From positions 1 through 28,989 of the forward strand of contig CARFUA010000016.1 of assembly GCA_948976265.1 (NCBI GenBank): 28,989 nucleotides of DNA. The letters are read 5' to 3'. The notes beneath the pieces were generated by a model that made no database searches, was not told where the DNA came from, and saw nothing but the letters and a program-made list of their open reading frames with translations. Below, in pieces: positions 8,281 to 14,717 of this stretch (position 1 is the stretch's first letter; each line of letters opens with the position of its first letter). This DNA is from an uncultured Clostridia bacterium (lineage in GTDB: Bacteria; Bacillota; Clostridia; TANB77; CAG-508). Both the position numbers and the translations under genes were made by a program.

Positions 8281-8432
8281 CACTCTGCCTCCAATCTTCT
8301 CTTAAACTCTTCCTTCAACTCTTTATCTTGTATGTGTATATTCGTTAACTTCTTGTCCAAAATTGCTCTTTCTTTCACCAGCTGTTCAAACGTATAACCT
8401 TTTATAATTTCTGAATACTTATTTTCTTCCAT
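8280..8432 (-). CDS. Hypothetical small phage protein (50 aa)
   Basis: This short frame starts at ATG 8432 and ends with a TGA that overlaps the next gene's start (TGATG at 8278-8282). The product is helical and charged (YTFEQLVKERAILDKKL). It has good coupling to both neighbours but no recognisable family. Confidence 0.55.
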   Translation of the reverse strand: MEENKYSEIIKGYTFEQLVKERAILDKKLTNIHIQDKELKEEFKRRLEAE

Positions 8433-8436
8433 TTTC

Positions 8437-8622
8437 TTACTCCTCCATCATCTCATTTATCTCATCCAACGCATCATAATCCATATTCGCCCAATCAAAC
8501 AATGCATACGCTATTTCTAAAGCATCTAGCACATTCATTTCTATCTCTTCACCTTTCTTTGTCATAAATGTAAAATTTCCTTTTGATGTATACTCGCCAT
8601 CTTTAATATTTTCTATTTTCAT
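8437..8622 (-). CDS. Hypothetical acidic phage protein (61 aa)
   Basis: AAGGAGGAG precedes ATG 8622. The N-terminal half looks like a small beta structure (DGEYTSKGNFTFMTKKGEEI) and the rest like an acidic helix ending NEMMEE. Its size and charge resemble small anti-host proteins or DNA mimics, but that is only an impression. No family is recognised. Confidence 0.55.
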   Translation of the reverse strand: MKIENIKDGEYTSKGNFTFMTKKGEEIEMNVLDALEIAYALFDWANMDYDALDEINEMMEE

Positions 8623-8644
8623 AATTCTCCTCCTTGACTTTTAC

Positions 8645-8670
8645 GTATTTTTATAGTAAAATAAAAATAC
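8645..8670. promoter_or_regulatory. Perfect 10-bp inverted repeat
   Basis: GTATTTTTAT and its exact complement are separated by 6 bp, in the gap between two early genes. It lacks GC and a clear U-run, so an operator or RNA processing stem is as likely as a terminator. Confidence 0.4.
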
Positions 8671-8695
8671 ATAAAATTTTTTATTAACTATGAAT

Positions 8696-8887
8696 CTATA
8701 CATTATCTTTAGTCGGGTAAATGTATAGATTTTTTCTTTGTCCAATTTTATCATTCAAAAACTTTCGCCCCTCCTCTTTTGTTTTTTCACTCGACTTCTT
8801 CATACAACGCAAAATCATCCTTCTCAAATCTTCACTCATAAAATGTTCTTCCAACTCTCTAAAATTTTCCCTCGATATTACCTGCAT
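8696..8887 (-). CDS. Hypothetical small phage protein (63 aa)
   Basis: A basic, helical product (FMSEDLRRMILRCMKKSS, then KTKEEGRKFLNDKIGQRK). The ATG at 8887 overlaps the end of the preceding small gene by 10 nt. No family is recognised. Confidence 0.5.
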   Translation of the reverse strand: MQVISRENFRELEEHFMSEDLRRMILRCMKKSSEKTKEEGRKFLNDKIGQRKNLYIYPTKDNV

Positions 8888-9000
8888 CTTTCCAACTCCC
8901 CTTTCAAAATACTCAATCCTAATTTCATTCTTTCTGCTCTCTCCTTATCCTCCTGAAAATCAATACATTCATTCAACAACTCTTGATACCTTTCAATCAT
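8878..9000 (-). CDS. Hypothetical small phage protein (40 aa)
   Basis: AAGGAGG precedes ATG 9000. The predicted single helix (MIERYQELLNECIDFQED) is charged and could form a coiled coil. It is coupled to the next gene by a 10-nt overlap. Confidence 0.5.
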   Translation of the reverse strand: MIERYQELLNECIDFQEDKERAERMKLGLSILKGELERCR

Positions 9001-9022
9001 TTCTTTTCCTCCTTAAATTTTC

Positions 9023-9148
9023 CTAAAATGCATATGCAAACATCAACGCAAACGTCATACTAACTACTATACAACCCACTACATCTGTTACGCCTCGCCA
9101 ATATGCTTTGTGTAATTCCTCTGATATGCTTTTCTTTCGTTTCTTCAT
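9023..9148 (-). CDS. Small membrane protein (41 aa)
   Basis: GGAGG precedes ATG 9148. A basic head (MKKRKKSISEELHKAYWRG) is followed by one hydrophobic segment (VVGCIVVSMTFALMFAYAF) that runs to the C terminus. The pattern is of a tail-anchored membrane peptide, such as phage early exclusion-type proteins; the function is unknown. Confidence 0.6.
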   Translation of the reverse strand: MKKRKKSISEELHKAYWRGVTDVVGCIVVSMTFALMFAYAF

Positions 9149-9163
9149 AGCAATTCCTCCTTT

Positions 9164-9331
9164 CTAATGCTTTTTCTTACAATATTCAAGAAATGCTGTC
9201 CAACTTACTCTGAATGGTATTGTCCATCTTTGTACTGGAAATTCATCATCAAATTGTGCTTGCTTTTGAAATGCGCCTTCATTTATCCCAGTTCTTTCTG
9301 ACAATTGTTTGAATGTTAACAACTCGTCCAT
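9164..9331 (-). CDS. Excisionase/AlpA-like small DNA-binding protein (55 aa)
   Basis: The sequence LLTFKQLSERTGINEGAFQK is a MerR/AlpA-type helix-turn-helix opening (strand, helix, turn, recognition helix). It is followed by IPFRVSWTAFLEYCKKKH, a wing-like end with the placement typical of phage Xis and DNA-binding domains of helix_turn_helix_17 type. ATG 9331 was chosen as the only start in frame. In the early operon such a protein would aid excision with the integrase or act as a local regulator. Confidence 0.65.
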   Translation of the reverse strand: MDELLTFKQLSERTGINEGAFQKQAQFDDEFPVQRWTIPFRVSWTAFLEYCKKKH

Positions 9332-9385
9332 ATCTTTTTTTCCTTTCCATCAACATCTTAATCTTACTTATAATTTTTTTAGTTG

Positions 9386-9411
9386 CTAAAAACGAAGTTT
9401 TTAGTTGTCAA
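9386..9411 (-). promoter_or_regulatory. Hairpin/operator with adjacent TTGACA box
   Basis: CTAAAAAC-TTC-GTTTTTAG forms a perfect 8-bp dyad at 9386-9404, flanked by further AGTTG/CTAAAA echoes. TTGACA (minus strand) lies at 9406-9411. The stretch is in the 140-bp gap before the excisionase-like gene, consistent with a repressed internal promoter. I could not assign a confident -10. Confidence 0.35.
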
Positions 9412-9474
9412 ATCCATAAAATCAATCAATATACTTTATTTTAGTTAATTATTTTCGTTTTTGATTGTTTTTCT

Positions 9475-10242
9475 TCATTTGTCTAGTTTTTTCAAAACTT
9501 TTTCATTCCATGAAATTTTATAATCAGAATGTCCAAACCTTGTAAATGGCTTTTCTTCTCCATACTCCTTGCCTTGCTCAGTTAATCTCCATTTTTCTCC
9601 CTTTTTCACTTGTAAACCTAATTTCTCTAACATCTTATTTACTTGATTAGCCTTTAAGCCTCCTAATTCTTTTCCTAATTGTGTTGGATTAAAACTTCCA
9701 ATATCATGTTCTGCACTAGGTAATAATTTTTTATATTCGTCATATGAATATCCTGTTTCTTTTTCTGCCTCACTTACCGCTACTGCATACGCTAGTCCTG
9801 GTTTTATTCCTGTTTTCTGAATGATTGTTTCTGCTATATTAAAATGTTGTCTTATAGCTCTATCAATTGGTTTGTGATATTCTCTTTTCACTTTCTGTAC
9901 TGTAAAATAATTATTTACTAATTCTCTTTGAATCTCCCAAGCTAAATCATCATGTAACGACTTCACTAACATCAAATAACCACTTGCAGTAATTAAAATT
10001 ACTTCTTTTGTATTACTGCCGACGAAATTCGTCGTCTGTTTAAAATCCTTTAAAGCTTTACCTGTTATAGAAAAATAATCAATATTCTCTATAAACTTAT
10101 CTTTATTTTCCCTAAAATTTCTTCCTGCTGTTCCATCTACTCTTTTGTGTACCATATCAATATCTTTGAATGTAATTACTCTTTGTCCATTAAATTCTTT
10201 TACTTTTAACTGTTCATTATTAATTGTAATTATTTTATTCAC
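9475..10242 (-). CDS. ORF6N-domain phage antirepressor
   Basis: The protein is 255 aa from GTG 10242, chosen because GGAGG lies 6 nt upstream and this start clears the preceding stop. Residues 5-85 match the ORF6N domain (LKVKEFNGQRVITFKDID... then FIENIDYFSITG). Residues 86-125 hold the ILITASGYLMLVKSLHDDLA segment. The C-terminal half is a winged-helix-like module (FNPTQLGKELGGLKANQVN) as in phage antirepressors. It would relieve CI-like repression at the operator region to the right. No in-frame CGG. Confidence 0.8.
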   Translation of the reverse strand: MNKIITINNEQLKVKEFNGQRVITFKDIDMVHKRVDGTAGRNFRENKDKFIENIDYFSITGKALKDFKQTTNFVGSNTKEVILITASGYLMLVKSLHDDLAWEIQRELVNNYFTVQKVKREYHKPIDRAIRQHFNIAETIIQKTGIKPGLAYAVAVSEAEKETGYSYDEYKKLLPSAEHDIGSFNPTQLGKELGGLKANQVNKMLEKLGLQVKKGEKWRLTEQGKEYGEEKPFTRFGHSDYKISWNEKVLKKLDK

Positions 10243-10243
10243 T

Positions 10244-10555
10244 TTACACCTCCACATTTGTTAATAAAAATTGAATATCTGTTGGATATATGAATTTATT
10301 ATATAAACTATACGCTAAATCCCTTACTTTCTCTGGTTCCTTTATCTGTACAATTTTTCTATATATTTCATTAGCAGATCCACCATATCTTCTCATTGCC
10401 ATTAATTTTGAAATTTCTTTTAATATTTTTATGCATATCAAATGTGGTTTTAATTCTGTTGCATTAATAGCCTCTCCGATTATAATTGTCAATACAGCTT
10501 CACCAGATAAGTATATTTCTCCTTCTTTTTCAATTATAAAATCTTCATCTTTCAT
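10244..10555 (-). CDS. Hypothetical early phage protein (103 aa)
   Basis: It lies between the Cro-like regulator and the antirepressor. The N-terminal part reads FIIEKEGEIYLSGEAVLTII, then a helical body (KILKEISKLMAMRRYGGSA). No family is recognised. Its position suggests a lysis/lysogeny accessory role. Confidence 0.55.
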   Translation of the reverse strand: MKDEDFIIEKEGEIYLSGEAVLTIIIGEAINATELKPHLICIKILKEISKLMAMRRYGGSANEIYRKIVQIKEPEKVRDLAYSLYNKFIYPTDIQFLLTNVEV

Positions 10556-10561
10556 TTGTTT

Positions 10562-10840
10562 TTAGTCTCCTTTCTCTAGTTTAAAGTTTTTAAATTCTTC
10601 TTCTTTTGTTCTATACTTACTATCACCAGTCAACCACTCTAGTTGAACTTTATAAGTTTTAGCAATTTTTCTAAGAGCTTGTACAGAAGGTTTTGAACGT
10701 CCAGTTTTCCAATCTGTTACATTGCCCTGTCCTACTTTAATACTTCTAGAAAACTCTTTCGCTGTAATTTTGTTTTCTTTTATCAGTCTAAATATTCTAC
10801 TTAAGGTAATGTTTCTGTGTTGTACTTTAATCTTTTCCAT
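10562..10840 (-). CDS. Cro-like HTH regulator
   Basis: The protein is 92 aa, with GGAGGTG before ATG 10840. An HTH_XRE domain occupies residues 14-75, with recognition region GQGNVTDWKTGRSKPS. It is clearly paralogous to the N-terminal domain of the divergent repressor (SQGNITDWKTGRAKPS) but has no protease domain, the classic Cro/CI pairing. It presumably binds the same dyads in 10,890-11,020. No CGG. Confidence 0.82.
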   Translation of the reverse strand: MEKIKVQHRNITLSRIFRLIKENKITAKEFSRSIKVGQGNVTDWKTGRSKPSVQALRKIAKTYKVQLEWLTGDSKYRTKEEEFKNFKLEKGD

Positions 10841-10886
10841 CTTTTCACCTCCAATCCTATTGACAACCTTTAAAATTTATAGTAAA

Positions 10887-10915
10887 ATAGTAATATACGA
10901 ATTAAGCGTATACAA
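10887..10915 (-). promoter_or_regulatory. Early (Cro-side) promoter
   Basis: On the minus strand: TTGTAT (10910-10915), 17-bp spacer, TACTAT (10887-10892). The spacer is filled by the operator dyad at 10894-10912, so repressor binding would block RNA polymerase. Confidence 0.55.
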
Positions 10916-10943
10916 AAAATACATATAGCATTATTGGCTATAT
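10894..10943. promoter_or_regulatory. Two operator-like dyads
   Basis: TATACG-N7-CGTATA at 10894-10912 and ATATAGC-N7-GCTATAT at 10923-10943 share the same 7-bp gap and the same centre spacing style, as expected of CI/Cro operators between divergent regulators. Confidence 0.55.
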
Positions 10944-10967
10944 TTTGCTTAATTGTTCGTATTTCTG

Positions 10968-11019
10968 ATTAGTAAGGCACATTTGATTCCGCCAAGATTC
11001 AATGGTGTGTCTTGCTAAT
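10968..11019. promoter_or_regulatory. Long imperfect inverted repeat upstream of the repressor gene
   Basis: ATTAGTAAG (10968-10976) pairs with CTTGCTAAT (11011-11019) with one wobble, and inner stretches GCACATTTGA and TTCAATGGTGTGT pair loosely. It may be a third operator or a structured leader. Confidence 0.35.
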
Positions 11020-11121
11020 ATTTTTTGTATTTTACTTTTGACATTGTCATTATATTCGAACTTTCGATTTTTGTCAATAGTATTTTTCGATTTTTATAAA
11101 AAACTTTTAGGAGGTTTCGAA

Positions 11122-12080
11122 TTGACCGTAGTGGATAGGATTTTTCAACTTATAAAAGAAAATAATTTAACTGCAAAAGAATTTGCAAATAGGGTCGGCG
11201 TAAGCCAAGGAAATATAACTGACTGGAAAACTGGTAGAGCAAAACCCTCGGTTGAGTCTTTGCAAAAAATTGCTAAATATGCTAATGTTAGTACTGATTG
11301 GTTAGTAGGTAATTCCTTTTATAGAAACAATCAAGAATATCAATCTGCCACAAAATATTCTATAGCATTCTTAGAATCTGAAGATGAAACACCAATAAGA
11401 ATAATTAATATGATATTACGAGAACTCATTAAATTAAAAAATAAAAGTTTATATGATATTAAGCAAAAAACATATACTTTTTTAGAAAAATACCGGTTGC
11501 CCACCTTCAAAAATTCCAGACCTTGCGAAAGTAATTATAAATTTATATGAACACTACCTAGAAACCCGGCATGCGTACTTCTTATGAATTTATTAATAAT
11601 AATAACAAAGAAGTATTTGAAAAAGAATTGACTCAATCAACAGAAAAAACGCTTAAAAAAATAGACTCAAACACTTTATTTTTAATCCCCATACTAGGAC
11701 GTGTTCCAGCAGGAGAACCTCTTCTAGCCGATGAAAATATAGAAGGATATTTGCCTATAGAACCATCTATGTATAATATAGACAAGCCAGATGGATTTTT
11801 CTTTTTAATTGTGCAAGGTGAATCTATGAATAAAGTAGTCACTAATGGTGCTTATGTATTAGTTAGAAAACAAGATTTTTGTGATGATAACGACGTTATC
11901 GTTGCTATGGTAAACGGCGACAATGAAGTTACGTTAAAAAGATTTAAAGACTTAGGCAATGGATTTATTGAATTAAAACCTGAATCAACTTGTAGTGAAT
12001 TTTCATCCAGAATCGTCAATACTAAAGAAACAGACTTTAAAATTATAGGCAAAGTTATCGGAGATTTTAAAAGATGGTAG
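11122..12080 (+). CDS. CI/LexA-like prophage repressor (HTH + S24 peptidase), needs two CGG +1 frameshifts
   Basis: The start is TTG 11122, with AGGAGG 7 nt upstream. Frame 1 gives an HTH_XRE domain (residues 1-66) and a helical linker up to LEKY. CGG at 11494-11496 then demands +1, giving GCPPSKIPDLAKVIINLYEH. A second CGG at 11567-11569 demands +1 again, giving GMRTSYEFINNNN and the S24/LexA domain: a probable cleavage site GRVPAG, catalytic Ser in VQGESMN and catalytic Lys in VTLKRF. The restored product is 318 aa (957 coding bases after skipping two). Read conventionally, the HTH piece ends at 11550 and the protease piece would have no HTH. The protein represses the lytic operon until self-cleavage after DNA damage. 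Shift efficiency would set the ratio of HTH-only to full repressor. Confidence 0.88.
11494..11496 (+). other. CGG +1 frameshift site 1 in the repressor
   Basis: In frame with TTG 11122. Context is TAC CGG TTG; skipping C gives TAC GGT TGC (YGC). Without the shift the frame stops 18 codons later. Confidence 0.9.
11567..11569 (+). other. CGG +1 frameshift site 2 in the repressor
   Basis: In frame only after shift 1. Context is ACC CGG CAT; skipping C gives ACC GGC ATG CGT (TGMR), entering the S24 frame. Without it the frame ends at TGA six codons after the CGG. Confidence 0.9.
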
Positions 12081-12135
12081 AATCCTACCATATAAAATTA
12101 TATGAAATACTAAAGAGTAGCTACCCACTACTCTT
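12073..12135 (+). terminator. Two small hairpins between repressor and integrase
   Basis: ATGGTAG-AATC-CTACCAT overlaps the repressor stop codon (12073-12090). AAGAGTAG...CTACTCTT at 12113-12135 is followed by GTTTT. The second could be a weak terminator limiting integrase expression from the repressor transcript. Confidence 0.4.
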
Positions 12136-12153
12136 GTTTTATGGAGGCAAAAC

Positions 12154-13329
12154 ATGGCTCGTAAAGTTGGAAACGGCGAGGGTTCACTTTATTATAGTGA
12201 AACAGAAAAGAAATGGATTTTTCAATATTATCATAATGGCAAACAACATAAAATGAGACAAAAGCAAAATGAACGTGTAAAAGATTTCAAAAAACGTGTT
12301 ACTGATATAAAAAAGACTTTAAATGATAACACTTACATTGAAAAAATTGATATTACTTTGTATGAATTGGGAAAAGAAATAAATGATAACAAATTTAAAA
12401 GAAATTTGATTTCCTCTGCAACATACGGCAAGGACAAAGCAACTCTTAAAATCATTCAAAATGATAATATTTCTAATTTAAAAATCCAAAAAATCAATTC
12501 ACATCAATTGCAAAATTTCATGGATAAACAATGTCATTATTCAAATGAAGTAATCAATAAAATTTTTCAAATGCTTTCTAGAATTTTCAAAGAAGCCATC
12601 AGATTAGATTATATAAATAAAGATCCTATGATTAATGTTATAAAACCAAAATCTAACAAATTGAATGCTAAAGTGGAAAGTTTATCAGTTGAAGAACAAA
12701 AGGCTTTTATGTCACAATTGCAAAATGAAAAATATAAAAATATATTTACAATTGCAATTTATACTGGTATGCGAATGGGAGAAATTTTAGCATTAAAAAA
12801 AGAGGATATTGATTTTGGTAATAAAATCATTCATATTCAGAGAACTCTAACACGTGATGAATTTGGAAACACCATTATTGGTGAAACAACAAAAACATAT
12901 AACTCACAAAGAATTATACCTATCACATCTCTTATTGAAGATATACTTAAAACGTGTTATAATCAATCTACAACCGATTTAATATTCACAAGGTCAAACA
13001 ACATGCCTTTTACTGTTTCTATGATGAATTTACAATTTAACAGAATTTGTACTAATGCCAATTTAGGTGTAGAAACAAAAATCATTACAAGAAAAATTAA
13101 CAATGAAAAAACACGTCAGATAAATCACAAAAAAAGTCGTTATAATCAACATATGTTACGACATACTTATGCAACAAGATGTATCGAAGCTGGTATGCCT
13201 GCAGAAGTTTTACAAAAATTATTGGGTCATTCCGATATTCAAACTACTATTAATACATATACTACTATATTTGATAAATTTAAAAACAAACAAGTAGATA
13301 TTTTTGTAGAATATATAAATAAAATATAG
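12154..13329 (+). CDS. int: Tyrosine-recombinase integrase
   Basis: The protein is 391 aa, with GGAGG before ATG 12154. Residues 1-60 form an AP2-like/arm-binding N terminus (GEGSLYYSETEKKWIFQYYH), residues 65-170 a SAM-like core-binding domain, and 180-391 the catalytic domain. Catalytic residues are visible: Arg in TGMRMGEIL, His-x-x-Arg in HMLRHTYATR, His in LLGHSDIQTT, and the Tyr in the INTYTTI segment. It would integrate the element, probably at the adjacent tRNA-Gln gene whose 3' end lies 83 bp beyond the stop codon. No in-frame CGG in 391 codons. Confidence 0.93.
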   Translation: MARKVGNGEGSLYYSETEKKWIFQYYHNGKQHKMRQKQNERVKDFKKRVTDIKKTLNDNTYIEKIDITLYELGKEINDNKFKRNLISSATYGKDKATLKIIQNDNISNLKIQKINSHQLQNFMDKQCHYSNEVINKIFQMLSRIFKEAIRLDYINKDPMINVIKPKSNKLNAKVESLSVEEQKAFMSQLQNEKYKNIFTIAIYTGMRMGEILALKKEDIDFGNKIIHIQRTLTRDEFGNTIIGETTKTYNSQRIIPITSLIEDILKTCYNQSTTDLIFTRSNNMPFTVSMMNLQFNRICTNANLGVETKIITRKINNEKTRQINHKKSRYNQHMLRHTYATRCIEAGMPAEVLQKLLGHSDIQTTINTYTTIFDKFKNKQVDIFVEYINKI

Positions 13330-13364
13330 CTATTACGACACTACTACGACTTTATGATGAGTAA

Positions 13365-13406
13365 AAACCCTTAATATCCATTATTTTGTAGGATAATTAA
13401 GGGTTT
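13365..13406 (+). terminator. Intrinsic terminator after the integrase
   Basis: AAACCCTTAAT...ATTAAGGGTTT forms a long stem and is followed by a T-rich run (ATTTTT). It is near-symmetric, so it could act on both strands and protect the tRNA-Gln transcript. Confidence 0.75.
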
Positions 13407-13411
13407 ATTTT

Positions 13412-13486
13412 TGGCTGGGCTGGTGGGATTCGAACACACGCATGCCAGAGTCAAAGTCTGGTGCCTTACCGCTTGGCTACAGCCCA
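13412..13486 (-). tRNA. tRNA-Gln (UUG)
   Basis: A 75-nt cloverleaf including encoded CCA. The acceptor pairs TGGGCTG with CAGCCCA. The anticodon loop CTTTGAC is closed by CCAGA/TCTGG, giving anticodon TTG. The T-loop is GTTCGAATC. Its 3' end faces the integrase gene, so it is the likely attachment site. Confidence 0.93.
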
Positions 13487-13581
13487 ATATATTAAAATTT
13501 TATAAAACTTTGGTATTAACTTACTGTAAACTAATTTGTTGTTAATTCAGTAAATGTATCACCAATATTTTAAATTATAAA

Positions 13582-13659
13582 TGGGGTGGAAGATGGGACT
13601 CGAACCCACGGTCTCCAGTGCCACAAACTGGCGCGTTAACCAGCTACGCTACATCCACC
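13582..13659 (-). tRNA. tRNA-His (GUG)
   Basis: The anticodon loop TTGTGGC in a CCAGT/ACTGG stem gives anticodon GTG. There is an extra 5' G (G-1) opposite C73, the hallmark of tRNA-His. CCA is encoded, and the T-loop is GTTCGAGTC. Confidence 0.92.
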
Positions 13660-13784
13660 ATTTATTATTTGTATTTCTTCAAACGCTATTCTATTTTAAA
13701 ACATTATTTCTAATTTGTCAATACAATTTTTAAATTTTTATAAGAAAGACAGAAATAATTGTTTATTTCCATCTTTCTTTCTGA

Positions 13785-14267
13785 TTATTGTTGTTGCTCT
13801 TCTGTTACTTTTAAAGTTAAATCATAAGCATTTGAAAAATCAGCTTCCCCTGCAGCACTAAATGGTACAGTTTGTCCTGGTTCTACATCACCAATAATTC
13901 CCCCAATGCTTCCTATTTCTTTTCCTTTTTTATCTTGGAAAACAATATCTACAAATGCTACATCTGCTTTTTCTTCTCCAATATTTTTTACATCTGCTAA
14001 AATTAAGGTTTGACCATCTTGTACCGTTACTTGAATATTCGATAATTCATATATTCCAAAGGTTTTTATATCATTTAATTTATCACTTGTATTTAACATT
14101 GTACCATCTTCTAATACTTGCACAAATTCTCCTAAGTTTTCTCCTCTTCCGTTTCCATTATTCTTTCCATTTGCATTATTTTTACTTCTTACAATCAATA
14201 ATATTGCTACAATAACAATAGCAATTACGACTAGTAATAATATCATCCTCTTTTCTTTCTTTTTCAT
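13785..14267 (-). CDS. Membrane-anchored FxLYD-like extracytoplasmic protein
   Basis: The protein is 160 aa. A basic start (MKKKEKR) and one membrane segment (MILLLVVIAIVIVAILLIV) are followed by an Asn/Gly-rich linker and an Ig-like beta domain. The segment LADVKNIGEEKADVAFVDIV with the GDVEPGQTVPF turn resembles FxLYD domains of Firmicute surface proteins. There is no lipobox Cys. It is a single-gene unit next to tRNA genes; its role is unknown. Confidence 0.7.
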   Translation of the reverse strand: MKKKEKRMILLLVVIAIVIVAILLIVRSKNNANGKNNGNGRGENLGEFVQVLEDGTMLNTSDKLNDIKTFGIYELSNIQVTVQDGQTLILADVKNIGEEKADVAFVDIVFQDKKGKEIGSIGGIIGDVEPGQTVPFSAAGEADFSNAYDLTLKVTEEQQQ

Positions 14268-14445
14268 TGGTTCTACCTCCCTAAATTTAAAATTAAATTA
14301 TATTTTACAACATTAAGTATATTTTAAAAAAAGAATAATGTCAAGATAAAAAACAAAAATTTTTGTAACCAATTTTTAATTTTAGAATAGTATATAACAT
14401 ACAAATGATGTTTCAAAGATTACATGTAAAAAGGGGGGAAATATC

Positions 14446-14565
14446 ATGCCAGAAAACAGAGGATGCGGATGTGGATTCGGTTTTGACGGTGACTGCATTT
14501 GGATAATTGTTCTTATCTTAATATTATGCTGTTGCTGTGGTGGAAACAACAGAGGATGTTGCTAA
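14446..14565 (+). CDS. Small Cys/Gly-rich membrane protein (39 aa)
   Basis: GGGGGG lies 7 nt upstream of ATG 14446. The product has a PENRGCGCGFGF head, one hydrophobic helix (IWIIVLILIL), then CCCCGGNNRGCC. Similar tiny Gly/Cys-rich proteins are widespread in spore-forming Clostridia, sometimes linked with sporulation. It is followed at once by a terminator. Codon-boundary TGC GGA and TTC GGT contain C-GG out of frame and read normally. Confidence 0.7.
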   Translation: MPENRGCGCGFGFDGDCIWIIVLILILCCCCGGNNRGCC

Positions 14566-14585
14566 TTCCATACGCTTAAAACGCA

Positions 14586-14618
14586 AAAAAGGAAGCTTTT
14601 TGATAAAGCTTCCTTTTT
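14586..14618 (+). terminator. Terminator of the small Cys-rich gene
   Basis: AAAAAGGAAGCTTT pairs with AAAGCTTCCTTTTT, with a T-run at the 3' end. Confidence 0.85.
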
Positions 14619-14642
14619 CTTTATGCTTTTTATCATTTTCCT

Positions 14643-14679
14643 AAAAAAAGCCCACGTTTAATAAACGTGGGCTTCTTTT
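14643..14679 (-). terminator. Terminator of groESL
   Basis: An 11-bp GC-rich stem (GCCCACGTTTA and its complement) with a T-run on the minus strand, 38 bp after the groEL stop. T-rich flanks on both sides suggest bidirectional action. Confidence 0.88.
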
Positions 14680-14717
14680 AATTATATTTTATCACAGTTT
14701 TGTCATATTGTCAACTA

